From: Streptomyces calvus
GTDB lineage: Bacteria > Actinomycetota > Actinomycetes > Streptomycetales > Streptomycetaceae
NCBI RefSeq assembly: GCF_006782915.1
Contig: NZ_VCNP01000010.1
Location: 415,049 to 479,048 of the forward strand
Length of the DNA: 64,000 bases
Direction of reading: 5' to 3'
Of the stretch, positions 53,624 to 64,000 are shown one piece after another; positions within the stretch are counted from its first letter, which is position 1, and each line of letters starts with the position of its first letter. The translations under genes were made by a program, and so were the position numbers. The notes beneath the pieces were generated by a model. It saw nothing but the letters and a program-made list of their open reading frames with translations, ran no database searches and was not told where the DNA came from.

Positions 53624-54175
53624 TCAGCGGGTGGCGAGCCGGTAGCTGATCCGGCCGAAGCCGACCTGGTCGCCGTCGCGGACGACGGCCGCGCCGACCA
53701 CCCGGCGTCCGTTCACCGTGGTGCCGTTGGTGGAGCCGAGGTCCCGCAGCACCCACATGCCGCCCTGGTGGCGGAGTTCGGCGTGCACGCGGGAGACCGT
53801 CTCGTGGCTGAGCCGCAGTCCGTTGGCGGGGTCGCGCCCTATGCGCAGCGGGTGGCCGGCCGCGGGGTGCGGCAGCAGCAGCTTGGGCAGCTTCTCGGCC
53901 TGCCAGGCGCGGCGCAGCCGTACGCCGAAGCCGGAGACCGCGGCCACGGTGCCGAACACCAGGCGGGACAGGCGGCCTTCGGTCGGGAGGTCGGCGGTGA
54001 GCGCGGCGAGTTCGTCGGACCGGCGGGCGGCGAGCGCGAGTTCCACGCGCCGCACGAACGTGTCGTGGGACAGCCGGCCCATGGCGACACCGTCCCGCAA
54101 CACGTCCAGTGCCTTGTCGCGCTCCGCGTCGGAGATCCGCGCGGGATACGTGGAGAACTCGAAGGACGACGTCAC
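53624..54175 (-). CDS. DUF1707-FHA domain protein
   Basis: A 183-residue protein. The N-terminal DUF1707 (RISDAERDKALDVLRDGVAM, GRLSHDTFVRRVELALAARR) is joined to a C-terminal FHA domain (LRIGRDPANGLRLSHETVSR, then VLRDLGSTNGTTVNGRRV) with the phosphothreonine-binding Arg, Ser and Asn residues kept. It probably reads Ser/Thr-kinase signals in the cytoplasm. The start is GTG 54175. It is divergent from treZ; no kinase gene is in the window. Confidence 0.88.
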   Translation of the reverse strand: MTSSFEFSTYPARISDAERDKALDVLRDGVAMGRLSHDTFVRRVELALAARRSDELAALTADLPTEGRLSRLVFGTVAAVSGFGVRLRRAWQAEKLPKLLLPHPAAGHPLRIGRDPANGLRLSHETVSRVHAELRHQGGMWVLRDLGSTNGTTVNGRRVVGAAVVRDGDQVGFGRISYRLATR

Positions 54176-54346
54176 GCCGCTGATTGTCGGTCAGTGACGG
54201 CCGGGCTGTCCAGGAAACGGGCAGTCACCGTGACGCGCGGGCACGGGCGACACCTGCCGCAAAAGGTGGATGCGCCAGCGAATTGATCCCTTATGGCGCA
54301 CGATGGACGGGCTGTATCACGGTGAGCAGACGAAGGGGAACCGTCC

Positions 54347-56092
54347 GTGCAGTTCGAGGTGTGGGCACCGCAGGCCGGCCGGGTGACGCTCCGGTGCGAC
54401 GGCGACACGCGCGCGATGGAGCGCGATCCGCAGCGGGAGGGGTGGTGGCGGGCGGAGGCCGAGGCGCGGGACGGATCGCGGTACGGCTTCGCGCTGGACG
54501 ACGGCCCCGTCCTGCCCGATCCGCGTTCGCGCCGCCAGCCGGACGGTCCCGACGGGTTGAGCGCGGTCGTCGACCACGACCGGTTCGCCTGGCGGGCCGA
54601 GTGGTCCGGGCGTGAGCTGCCCGGCGCGGTGCTGTACGAACTGCACGTGGGCACGTTCACGCGCGAGGGCACCTTCGACGCCGCCGCCGAACGGCTGGGT
54701 CATCTCGCGGAGCTGGGCGTGACCCACGTGGAGCTGATGCCGGTGTGTCCCTTCCCGGGCGTGCACGGGTGGGGGTACGAGGGCGTGTCGCTGTGGGCGG
54801 TGCACGAGCCGTACGGCGGGCCGGACGGACTGAAGCGGTTCGTCGACCGGGCGCACGCGCTGGGTCTGGGTGTGGTCCTGGACGTCGTGCACAACCACCT
54901 GGGCCCGTCGGGCAATCATCTGCCGCGGTTCGGCCCGTACTTCACCGACACCCACCACACCCCGTGGGGCGCGGCGGTCAACCTCGACGCCCCCGGCTCC
55001 GACGAGGTGCGCGCCTACCTGGTGGACAGCGCGCTGGCGTGGCTGCGGGACTACCGCGTCGACGGGCTGCGGCTGGACGCGGTGCACGCGCTGGTGGACA
55101 CGCGCGCCCGCCACTTCCTGGAGGAGCTGTCCGGGGCCGTGGACGACCTGTCCGCCGACACGGGCCGGCCGCTGTTCCTGATCGCCGAGTCGGATCTGAA
55201 CGACCCGAGGGTCGTCACCGCGCGCGAGGACGGCGGCTTCGGCGTGCACGCCCAGTGGAACGACGACTTCCACCACGCGGTGCACGCCGCGCTCACCGGA
55301 GAGTCGCAGGGGTACTACGCGGATTTCGCGCGGGCCCCGTTCGCGGCCCTGGCCAAGACCCTCACCGGCGGGTTCTTCCACGACGGCACGTACTCCAGCT
55401 TCCGGGGCCGGCACCACGGCCGGCCGCTCGACCGGGACCGGGTGGCCGCGCACCGGCTGCTCGGCTACACCCAGACCCACGACCAGGTGGGCAACCGGGC
55501 GCAGGGGGACCGGCTGGCGGCGCTGGTCTCCCCCGGCCTGCTGGCGTGCGGGGCGGCCCTCACGCTGACCGCGCCGTTCACACCGATGCTGTTCATGGGC
55601 GAGGAGTGGGCGGCGGGCACGCCGTGGCAGTTCTTCACCGACCACACCGACCCCGGGCTGGCCGCAGCGGTGCGCGACGGCAGGCGGCGGGAGTTCGCGG
55701 CGCACGGCTGGGCCGAGGAGGACGTGCCCGACCCGCAGGACCCCGCCACGCGTGACCGTTCCTGCCTCGACTGGTCGGAACCGGAACGCGAGCCGCACGC
55801 GCGGGTGCTGGCCTGGTACCGGCTGCTCGTCTCCGTGCGCCACGCCCAGCCGGACCTCACCGACCCCGACCTCGGTGACACCAAGGTGGCCTACGACGAG
55901 GAGGCCCGCTGGATCGCCTTCCGGCGCGGCGACGTCCGGGTGGCCGTGAACCTCGCCGGCCGGCCCGCGGCCATCCCCCTGGGCGTTCCGGGCGCCCGGG
56001 TGCTCGCGGCGTGGGAGCCCGTGGAGGTGCCGGGCGCGGACGGGGTGCTGCACCTGCCGGGCGAGTCCGCGGTGGTGCTGCTGCAGGAATGA
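54347..56092 (+). CDS. treZ: Malto-oligosyltrehalose trehalohydrolase
   Basis: A 581-residue GH13 enzyme that releases trehalose from the TreY product. An N-terminal CBM48-like domain (FEVWAPQAGRVTLRCDG) precedes the barrel, with DVVHNHLGPSGNH, the nucleophile in GLRLDAVHAL, the acid in IAESDLNDPRV and THDQVGNRAQ. GTG 54347 has AAGGGGA upstream. It is separated from glgX-treY by peptidase, inhibitor and FHA genes and must have its own promoter. A long tandem array follows its stop. Confidence 0.95.
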   Translation: MQFEVWAPQAGRVTLRCDGDTRAMERDPQREGWWRAEAEARDGSRYGFALDDGPVLPDPRSRRQPDGPDGLSAVVDHDRFAWRAEWSGRELPGAVLYELHVGTFTREGTFDAAAERLGHLAELGVTHVELMPVCPFPGVHGWGYEGVSLWAVHEPYGGPDGLKRFVDRAHALGLGVVLDVVHNHLGPSGNHLPRFGPYFTDTHHTPWGAAVNLDAPGSDEVRAYLVDSALAWLRDYRVDGLRLDAVHALVDTRARHFLEELSGAVDDLSADTGRPLFLIAESDLNDPRVVTAREDGGFGVHAQWNDDFHHAVHAALTGESQGYYADFARAPFAALAKTLTGGFFHDGTYSSFRGRHHGRPLDRDRVAAHRLLGYTQTHDQVGNRAQGDRLAALVSPGLLACGAALTLTAPFTPMLFMGEEWAAGTPWQFFTDHTDPGLAAAVRDGRRREFAAHGWAEEDVPDPQDPATRDRSCLDWSEPEREPHARVLAWYRLLVSVRHAQPDLTDPDLGDTKVAYDEEARWIAFRRGDVRVAVNLAGRPAAIPLGVPGARVLAAWEPVEVPGADGVLHLPGESAVVLLQE

Positions 56093-56114
56093 GACGCCGG
56101 CCGGCCGTACGAGA

Positions 56115-56557
56115 CGGTCCCGTCGCCTTCCCGGACCGTCTCGTCGCTCCCCCGCGGACGGGCCCGGCGCCTTCCCGGACCGTCTCGCCGCTCCCCCGCG
56201 GACGGGCCCGGCGCCTTCCCGGACCGTCTCGCCGCTCCCCCGCGGACGGGCCCGGCGCCTTCCCGGACCGTCTCGCCGCTCCCCCGCGGACGGGCCCGGC
56301 GCCTTCCCGGACCGTCTCGCCGCTCCCCCGCGGACGGTCCCGTCGCCTTCCCGGACCGTCTCGCCGCCCCCCCGCGGACGGTCCCGTCGCCTTCCCGGAC
56401 CGTCTCGCCGCTCCCCCGCGGACGGTCCCGTCGCCTTCCCGGACCGTCTCGCCGCTCCCCCGCGGACGGTCCCGTCGCCTTCCCGGACCGTCTCGCCGCT
56501 CCCCCGCGGACGGGCCCGTCGCCTTCCCGGACCGTCTCGTCGCTCCCCTGCGGACGG
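56115..56557. repeat. Ten-copy 44-bp tandem array
   Basis: CCTTCCCGGACCGTCTCG recurs exactly every 44 bp (56126, 56170, 56214, 56258, 56302, 56346, 56390, 56434, 56478, 56522). Two unit types differ at the start: GGTCCCGTCG (copies 1, 6-9) and GGGCCCGGCG (copies 2-5), with copy 10 mixed. Each GGTCC-type unit contains GACGGTCC/GGACCGTC as an inverted repeat. More decayed units continue to about 56690. The array fills the gap between treZ and a convergent gene. 44 is not a multiple of 3, so open frames through it are not a coding signal. Confidence 0.9.
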
Positions 56558-56677
56558 ACACGGCCCCGTCGCCCCACCCGGGACGGGCACCGTCCCGTCG
56601 CCATCCCCGGACGGACACGGCTTGTCGCCCTTCCCAGACGGTCCGTTCGCCCTTTCCAGACGGTCCCGTAGCCCTTC

Positions 56678-57634
56678 CTAGACGGTCTCGTCGCCGTCCC
56701 CGAGGTCCGTCACGCGTTCCAGCAGGATCGGCTCCCAGGCGCGCCGCAGCCGGGTGCGCAGCGCGGGCGGGGCGTCGGCGGTGCGGCCGGTGAGGGCCTC
56801 GGCGAGGTGGAGCACGGCGTCGCAGCGGGCCAGCCACAGCCCGCGCAGACAGGGCCGGGCACCGTAGCCGGCGAGGGTGGCGGCGCGTACGGCGGCCGGG
56901 GCGCCGGCGGCGCGCGCCAGGCCCGCGATGTCCTCGGCCGGGTCACCGATCACCGCGTCGTCCCAGCCGAGCACGCCGCGCACCCGGCCGTCCGCGCCGA
57001 CCACGAGATGGCGGCCGGTGAGGGCGTGGTGGACGAGGACCGCCGTGCCGGGCTGGGCGGCCAGTTGGAGCGCGGCGGGCGGGGTGAGCTGGCCGAGGCG
57101 CGCCGGGTCGAACTCGTCGGCCTCGGCGAGCCGTTCGGCGGCGGCTTCGGCGGCCCGGCGCAGTGCCTCCAGTGACCTCGGTGACACGCGTGGCACGCCG
57201 AGCGTCTCCGCCTGCCGCGGCGGCACCTCGCGCAGGCCCGTGAGCAGTCCGGCCAGGTCGGCCTCGCCGAGGGCGGACACGGCGTGCTCCTCGGCCGTCG
57301 CTCCGGCCAGCCCGGTGTCGAGGACGGCGAGCAGGCCGGGCGCCCACTCGCCGTGCGCCACGCAGGTCGGCAGCGCGATGGGGACGTGCGGCCGGACCAG
57401 GTCGCGCAGCCGCAGTTCGCGGCGCCGGCGCACGCTCGCCTCGCGGTCCGGGGCGAGGCGCAGCACATGGCGGGTGCCCACCCACCAGGTGGCGGGCTCG
57501 TCACCCGCGACGGCGGGCCGGACGTCGGGTCCGGTGCCGGAGGCGGCGCCCGTGCCGCTGTCCGTCAGCAGGGAACGGGCCAGCCGTCGTACGGTCTCCG
57601 CGCTGGGGGTCGGTGCCTGGGTCATGGTCGCCAT
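56678..57634 (-). CDS. Degenerate aminoglycoside-phosphotransferase-fold protein
   Basis: A 318-residue protein of the APH fold: N-lobe TWWVGTRHVLRLAPDREASV, C-lobe AVLVHHALTGRHLVVGADGR and VLGWDDAVIGDPAEDIAGLA. The catalytic HGD is replaced by His202-His203-Ala204 and the Asn of the loop by His, so the catalytic Asp is missing, while the second metal motif is partly kept (GWDD). It may be a pseudokinase or a binding protein. Start 57634, or ATG 57625. Its last codons resemble the unit of the downstream 44-bp array. Confidence 0.82.
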   Translation of the reverse strand: MATMTQAPTPSAETVRRLARSLLTDSGTGAASGTGPDVRPAVAGDEPATWWVGTRHVLRLAPDREASVRRRRELRLRDLVRPHVPIALPTCVAHGEWAPGLLAVLDTGLAGATAEEHAVSALGEADLAGLLTGLREVPPRQAETLGVPRVSPRSLEALRRAAEAAAERLAEADEFDPARLGQLTPPAALQLAAQPGTAVLVHHALTGRHLVVGADGRVRGVLGWDDAVIGDPAEDIAGLARAAGAPAAVRAATLAGYGARPCLRGLWLARCDAVLHLAEALTGRTADAPPALRTRLRRAWEPILLERVTDLGDGDETV

Positions 57635-57674
57635 GTGCCGTTCGGGGAGGCAGTGAGGGGACGGGAGAGGTCAC

Positions 57675-58802
57675 TCAGTCAACTATGACCATCTCCCGCG
57701 CGGTGTTGTTCAACCGCCGCCCGCCGTCCTCGGTCACGGTCACGATGTCCTCGATGCGCACACCGAACCGGCCGGGCAGGTAGATGCCGGGTTCGACGGA
57801 GAAGCACATGCCGGGCACGAGGGACTGCTCCTCGCCCTCGATCATGTACGGCGGCTCGTGGGTGGTGACGCCGATGCCGTGTCCGGTGCGGTGGATGAAG
57901 TGCTCCGCGTACCCGGCGCGGGCGATCACCGCGCGGGCGGCGCGGTCGACGTCCTGGCAGGCGGCCCCGGGCCGGACGGCGCGGAAGCCCGCCTCCTGGG
58001 CCTCGCGCACGATCTCGTGCACCCGGCGTTCCTCGTCGGTGGGCTCGCCGACGTGGACGGTGCGGGAGGTGTCGGAGCCGTAGCCGTCCTTCAGGCCGCC
58101 GAAGTCGAGGACGACCATGTCGCCGCGCTCGATGACGCGGTCGCCGGCCTCGTGGTGCGGGTTGGCCCCGTTGGGTCCGGAGGCGACGATCGTGAAGTCG
58201 ACCTGGGAGTGCCCGAACCGCCGCAGCAGGGCCGCGAGATCGGCGGCGACGTCCGACTCCCGGCGGCCGGCGAAGGGGACGGTGCGGATCTCCTCGAACG
58301 CGGCGTCGGCCGCCGCCCCGGCGGCGGCGAGCAGCTCCAGTTCGGCCGCGTCCTTGACGGCGCGCAGCATCGGCAGGGCGTCGGTGAGGGCGGCGTAGGA
58401 GGTGCCGGGCAGGGCGCTCTGCAGGCCCAGCAGGTGCAGGGCCCAGGTGTTGTCGCTGATGCCGAACCGTCCGCCGGCGTCCAGCAGGCCGGCGGTGAGG
58501 GCGTAGGGGTCCTTGCCGTCGGTCCAGTCCCGTAGATTGAGGGCGGTGGCGCCGGCGGCCCGCTCGGCGTCCGGGGCCTCCAGGGTGGGGACGACGAGCA
58601 CGGGGTCGCGGCCCGCGGCGAGCACCAGCAGGGTGAGCCGCTCGGTGACCGCGGTCGGGGCGTATCCGGTGAGCCACACCAGGTCGGGGCCGGGCGCGAC
58701 GAGCAGGCCGGCGAGTCCGGCCTCGGCGGCCTGCCGCGCGGCCCGCTCCATGCGGGCCCGGTAGTCGTCGGCGGTGAAGGTCACGGGCGCGGTGCCGGTC
58801 AT
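57675..58802 (-). CDS. M24-family Xaa-Pro aminopeptidase-like protein
   Basis: A 375-residue creatinase/aminopeptidase-fold enzyme. Metal ligands are visible in MVVLDFGG and GSDTSRT (two Asp), TGHGIGVTTHE (His), SVEPGIY and RIEDIVTV (two Glu). The N-terminal creatinase domain covers about residues 10-145. It removes N-terminal residues before proline or acts on dipeptides, in the cytoplasm. ATG 58802 has AAAGG upstream. It precedes the kinase-fold gene by 40 bases, so the two may be one transcript. Confidence 0.93.
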   Translation of the reverse strand: MTGTAPVTFTADDYRARMERAARQAAEAGLAGLLVAPGPDLVWLTGYAPTAVTERLTLLVLAAGRDPVLVVPTLEAPDAERAAGATALNLRDWTDGKDPYALTAGLLDAGGRFGISDNTWALHLLGLQSALPGTSYAALTDALPMLRAVKDAAELELLAAAGAAADAAFEEIRTVPFAGRRESDVAADLAALLRRFGHSQVDFTIVASGPNGANPHHEAGDRVIERGDMVVLDFGGLKDGYGSDTSRTVHVGEPTDEERRVHEIVREAQEAGFRAVRPGAACQDVDRAARAVIARAGYAEHFIHRTGHGIGVTTHEPPYMIEGEEQSLVPGMCFSVEPGIYLPGRFGVRIEDIVTVTEDGGRRLNNTAREMVIVD

Positions 58803-58994
58803 CCGGGGCCTTTCTGGACGGTCGTCGGGTTACGGGCAGCATCCTGCCCGGCGGGCGGGGGCGGCGCGAGCCGGTTGCCGGTGTTCGCCCCGCGACCCGC
58901 CCCCGACCCGGCCCCGGCTCACCGGATGCCGTCGCCCTCGCCCGAGTGCCGCGTGCCGGCCGACGAAGGGCGGCCCACCGGCCCCTCCTGATGG

Positions 58995-59600
58995 TCACGT
59001 GAGGATGCCGGGCACCGCCGTCAGCTGCCGGTAGCCGCCGCTGCGGCGCACCGTCAGGGTCACCTCCTTCCCGGGGCGTGCGCGGGCGACGGCGCGGGCC
59101 AGGTCGGCGGCCGAGTCGACCCGGGCCGTACCGAAGGCGAGCAGGAGGTCGCCGCGCACCAGGCCGGCCGAGAAGCCGGGGCCGGGCACGTGCACGCCGA
59201 CGACCAGGGCCCCCGGTCTGCCGTCGTCGGCCACCTCGACCCCGAGCCGGGCCGCCACGGGCGCGGGCGGTGCCGCGGAGGCGGACGGGGTGGAGGCGGA
59301 CGGCGTGGAGCGCGCGGGCGCGGACAGGGCCGCCGCGGACGGGCCGGCGGGCGCCGTCCCCGACTGCCGCTGCGGCGCGGTGAGCCCGCCGCCGCCGATG
59401 ACGACCGCCCCCATGGCTCCGAGGCCGACCCCGGACAGCACGAGGACGACCGCCAGCAGCGTCCCGAGCAGCGCGGTCAGCAGCCGCCGCCCGGTCCCCC
59501 GCCCGGCGTGCTGCCCGGGACGGCCCGGGGCCCCTTCCGGCGCCCCGGTGCCGCCCCCGTCCCCGGGCATCGGCTTGGGCCGCAACGCGGTCTGTTCCAT
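58995..59600 (-). CDS. Membrane-anchored PDZ-domain protein
   Basis: A 201-residue protein. A Gly/Pro-rich cytoplasmic N-terminus is followed by one membrane helix at about residues 40-70 (LLTALLGTLLAVVLVLSGVG), an Ala/Ser/Pro linker, and a C-terminal PDZ domain (VVGVHVPGPGFSAGLVRGDL, then SAADLARAVARARPGKEVTL). There is no protease domain, so it is probably a scaffold or sensor outside the membrane. It lies 40 bases downstream of the geosmin synthase gene on the same strand. The gap 58803-58994 shows no gene. Confidence 0.88.
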   Translation of the reverse strand: MEQTALRPKPMPGDGGGTGAPEGAPGRPGQHAGRGTGRRLLTALLGTLLAVVLVLSGVGLGAMGAVVIGGGGLTAPQRQSGTAPAGPSAAALSAPARSTPSASTPSASAAPPAPVAARLGVEVADDGRPGALVVGVHVPGPGFSAGLVRGDLLLAFGTARVDSAADLARAVARARPGKEVTLTVRRSGGYRQLTAVPGILT

Positions 59601-59640
59601 GGTCGTCTCCGGCGGGAGGTCTCGGAGGGGTCGTCGGGGG

Positions 59641-61806
<2,166 letters not shown>

Positions 61807-61893
61807 CTACCCGCGGCCCTCCCGCCGCATCCGCCGGCCGCCATGTGATCACACCATCGCGTGAACCCTGCCCGGTACGGGAGTTGTGCGGGC

Positions 61894-63072
61894 TCAGGTC
61901 CGTACCTGGATCAGCGCATGGGTGCCGCCGGTGCGCCAGCGCTGTCCCCCGGCCGCCGTGAGCGCCGCCTCGGTGCCGGCGTCCAGCCCGGTGACCACGT
62001 CGGACTTCAGGGTGCGCAGGGCGGCGACGGGGCCCGGGAAGTAGCCGGTGGCCTCGTCGAACGGCGTGGTCGCGGGCCAGTGCCGGTCGCCCACCAGCCG
62101 ACGGTAGTTGAGGTCGCCCTTGAGGACGGTGACCGCGGCGGCGGCGAAGTCGGCGCGCAGGTCGTCCGGCATGTCCTGGTAGGGCAGCGGCGCGCAGGAG
62201 AAGGGGTGTGCGCGCAGGGTGAGCCGGCCGTCGGTGAGCGCGGCCCGCAGCTCCCGCCCGTACCCGGCCGCCGCGCCCCCGGCACCGGTGAGCCGGTGCA
62301 CCGCGTCGAGGACGTCGGCGGTGGTGGCGTCGGAGACGTAGTACGGGTACGGCTTGACGTGCAGCACCGCCCGGCCGATGCGGCCGTGCGCCAGCAGGTG
62401 GGCGAGGAGCAGCAGGTCCGGGACGAGTTCGCGGCCCGCGTTGTCGGCGACCAGGCACAGGGTGCCGGTGCCGGAGGCGCCGAGCAGCGCCCACAGCCGT
62501 TCGCTGTCGTCGGCCACCAGCGCGGGTACGGCGGCCTTGTCCTCGGCGCCCTCGGCGGACAGCCGGAACCCGAGGTCGGCGCGGTTGCCCCACAGGGAGC
62601 CGTGCAGCAGGGCGCGGGCCCGTTCGTGCTCCGGCCGTCCGGCGAGGTCGTCCAGCGCGGCCAGTTCCTCGTCCGTGGCGGGTGAGCCGAGCTCGGCGAG
62701 CTTGGACGGGCGGAACGGGTCGACGCCCTGCCAGGCGCCGGGACCGAAGTAGCCCACGGCGTCGAGCAGCCGGCGGTAGAACCAGCTCTCGGCCCACAGC
62801 CAGGGCACGTCGAACCAGGAGCGTCCGGCGTAGGTGTCCATGCCCCAGGTCTGCCAGCGCTCCCGGTCGTGCGCGCCGGCCGGGAGGGGTTCGACGGTGC
62901 CTTCGGTGCACTCGGTCAGCAGCGCGTCGAGCGCGCGCCGCTGCCCGGGCCCGTACGGGAGGGCGTCGCGCACCTGCCGGAGGATCGCGGGGTGCCGCTC
63001 GGCCAGCACGGAGTGCGGGAACGTGCCGGGCCGGTCGGCGTGGATCACGGGCGCGCCGGGGGTTTCGGACAT
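61894..63072 (-). CDS. ARMT1-like (DUF89) damage-control phosphatase family protein
   Basis: A 392-residue protein of the DUF89 fold. Typical motifs: LVADNAGRELVPDLLLLAHL (Asp-Asn metal site), VLKGDLNYRRLVGDRHW and the late RTLKSDVV. Family members are metal-dependent phosphatases on sugar phosphates or other damaged metabolites. The start at 63072 has TACGGT (63085-63080) 7 bases upstream, without a ribosome site, so it is probably leaderless. It lies between cprB and geoA on the same strand; whether it shares their regulation is unknown. Confidence 0.88.
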   Translation of the reverse strand: MSETPGAPVIHADRPGTFPHSVLAERHPAILRQVRDALPYGPGQRRALDALLTECTEGTVEPLPAGAHDRERWQTWGMDTYAGRSWFDVPWLWAESWFYRRLLDAVGYFGPGAWQGVDPFRPSKLAELGSPATDEELAALDDLAGRPEHERARALLHGSLWGNRADLGFRLSAEGAEDKAAVPALVADDSERLWALLGASGTGTLCLVADNAGRELVPDLLLLAHLLAHGRIGRAVLHVKPYPYYVSDATTADVLDAVHRLTGAGGAAAGYGRELRAALTDGRLTLRAHPFSCAPLPYQDMPDDLRADFAAAAVTVLKGDLNYRRLVGDRHWPATTPFDEATGYFPGPVAALRTLKSDVVTGLDAGTEAALTAAGGQRWRTGGTHALIQVRT

Positions 63073-63113
63073 GCGGCTCACCGTAACGCGCGACCGCCGG
63101 GACGCGCCGCCGG

Positions 63114-63761
63114 TCACACCGGTGCGATCTCCCGCTCCAGTCGCGCGGCCAGGCTGAGGTAGCGGGCCCGCCGGGTCACCGGAACCAGGCCGCGGATGAG
63201 GATCTGCCACATCTCGGCCGTGCGGCGGGGCTGGCGGGCCACGCCCTCGCGGGAGCGGCCGACGACCCGGGTGCCGACGAAGAAGCAGACCAGGGAGTGG
63301 GCCACGACGTCGATGTCCACGTCCGGGTGGACGTCGGACTCCTTGACGGCGCCGAGGAGCCGGGCGGTGACGATGTCCAGCCACTCGGTGAAGGGGTGGC
63401 TGAGCGGCGGGCGCGGCCGGGTGCCGCCGGTGGCGAGCCGCAGACCGGCCCGCAGGACGGGGTCCTCGGCGGACATCCTGGCTATGCAGAAGGTGAGGCG
63501 CATCAGCGCCTCCAGTGAGGTGTGGCCCCGGACCTCGGTGTCCCTGGCCAGGCGGCGGCAGGTCGCCGACTGCAGTTCCAGGATGGCGTGGGCGAGGTCC
63601 TCCTTCGCCGCGAAGTGGAAGTAGAGGGCGCCCTTGGTGACATGGGCGTGCTCGACGATGTCGCTGAGACTGGTCGATTCGTAGCCCTGGCGGTCGAACA
63701 GGTCGGCGGCCGCCGTGATGATCGTCGCGCGGGTCTGCTCGGCGCGTACCTGCCTCGCCAT
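63114..63761 (-). CDS. cprB: Gamma-butyrolactone-receptor type TetR regulator (CprB-like)
   Basis: A 215-residue TetR-family protein, the same length as S. coelicolor CprB. The HTH reads QTRATIITAAADLFDRQGYE, LSDIVEHAHVTKGALYFHFA; the ligand domain carries the receptor-typical EALMRLTFCIARM and FTEWLDIVTARLLGAV, and ends RARYLSLAARLER. CprB-type receptors repress targets and themselves and control antibiotic production and sporulation. Neither a butenolide nor gamma-butyrolactone synthase gene is nearby. AGGAG lies before ATG 63761. An inverted repeat upstream may be its own operator. Confidence 0.9.
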   Translation of the reverse strand: MARQVRAEQTRATIITAAADLFDRQGYESTSLSDIVEHAHVTKGALYFHFAAKEDLAHAILELQSATCRRLARDTEVRGHTSLEALMRLTFCIARMSAEDPVLRAGLRLATGGTRPRPPLSHPFTEWLDIVTARLLGAVKESDVHPDVDIDVVAHSLVCFFVGTRVVGRSREGVARQPRRTAEMWQILIRGLVPVTRRARYLSLAARLEREIAPV

Positions 63762-63786
63762 CGACTGAACTCCTGAGCCGGAAAGG

Positions 63787-63802
63787 AACGGGTCATGCCG
63801 TT
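63787..63802. promoter_or_regulatory. Candidate CprB autoregulatory operator
   Basis: AACGG-GTCATG-CCGTT is an inverted repeat 26 bases upstream of the cprB start, followed by TTGTTTTGA as in butyrolactone-receptor (ARE-like) sites, which favour AACGG and AAACA-like half-sites. The remaining sequence to 63960 is AT-richer and has no gene. Confidence 0.45.
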
Positions 63803-63959
63803 TGTTTTGACGCCGAGTACACGATAACTCACCCTGTGGCGACATTCATCACCCAGAAAAGCCACGGCACTTGGACACATCGGGCAAAACGAACGCGTGC
63901 CTTCAAAGAAAACAGCACGTCCGGTATCTAAGTGTGGCAGGTGCGGCGGCAAAAGAGAA

Positions 63960-64000
63960 CGGCGGGGGGGGGCGGGGGGCCCACCCCCCCCCGCGGCGCC
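63960..64000. other. G/C homopolymer end, probable assembly artefact
   Basis: The last 40 bases are runs of G and C (nine Gs, then ten Cs). This is typical of a low-quality contig end and should not be annotated. Confidence 0.6.

Noticed and set aside
56115..56557. CRISPR array
   Set aside because: Repeats are contiguous with a 44-bp period and no unique spacers, and no cas genes are present.
55857..56837. Repetitive Arg/Gly-rich protein on the minus strand across the array
   Set aside because: All three minus frames are open only because the 44-bp unit lacks stops; the protein would repeat the same sequence through all frames, with no ribosome site.
63960..64000. Telomere-like or terminal structure
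   Set aside because: Only G and C homopolymer runs without the palindromes of Streptomyces telomeres; a contig-end artefact is more likely.

Overview
The window is a very GC-rich chromosomal segment of a Streptomyces. The evidence is GC at almost every third codon position, many GTG starts, leaderless -10 (TANNNT) promoters, a geosmin synthase, a gamma-butyrolactone-receptor type TetR regulator (CprB-like), and the lrm/mgt macrolide-lincosamide resistance pair known from the S. lividans/S. coelicolor group. From memory the proteins are close to, but not identical with, those of S. coelicolor, so this is probably a related species. Both ends look like contig ends: the left end cuts a gene, and the last 40 bases are G/C homopolymer runs.

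Layout. 1-10 kb: a truncated, atypical coiled-coil nuclease-like gene with a TTA codon; a carboxylesterase divergent from a LacI regulator with two operator-like repeats between them; a membrane protein plus a lipoprotein solute-binding protein; a ThuA-like protein divergent from a LysR regulator; an SDR and a LuxR-type regulator. 10-22 kb: a frameshifted small gene, a secreted subtilase, a glyoxalase-fold protein overlapping an AraC regulator, a second AraC regulator divergent from an NmrA-type reductase, YihY and AidB-like genes sharing a divergent leaderless promoter region, a GAF regulator, a secreted protein of unknown function and an acetyltransferase.

22-32 kb is a sulfur-assimilation locus. 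It reads: 27-codon leader peptide, sulfite reductase, zinc-ribbon protein, cysH, cysC, small coupled ORF, cysD, cysN, then a sulfonate-type ABC transporter (ssuABC-like) and a sirohydrochlorin chelatase. Sulfate is activated by CysDN, reduced by an iron-sulfur CysH and then by the siroheme sulfite reductase; the chelatase can supply siroheme and the transporter organic sulfur. The leader peptide belongs to the actinobacterial HVDL-R-SA-C class and sits behind a promoter with a palindrome over its -35. Two GC-rich hairpin repeats lie in this operon, one of them inside the zinc-ribbon coding frame.

32-45 kb: tandem repeats, a two-gene module with a cytoplasmic M64-type metallopeptidase, XRE/SDR and mgt/lrm loci (lrm preceded by a leaderless leader peptide containing an Arg-Met-Arg motif), a sugar ABC transporter without its own ATPase, a phosphotransferase, a DnaQ-like exonuclease and a HEPN-type protein. 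45-56 kb: glycogen-to-trehalose genes glgX, treY and treZ, with two related M14-like carboxypeptidases, a Streptomyces subtilisin inhibitor and a DUF1707-FHA protein inserted between treY and treZ. 56-64 kb: a ten-copy 44-bp tandem array, a degenerate kinase-fold protein, an M24 peptidase, a PDZ protein, geosmin synthase, an ARMT1-like protein and the cprB homologue.

No rRNA, tRNA, insertion sequence, prophage or CRISPR array was recognised.
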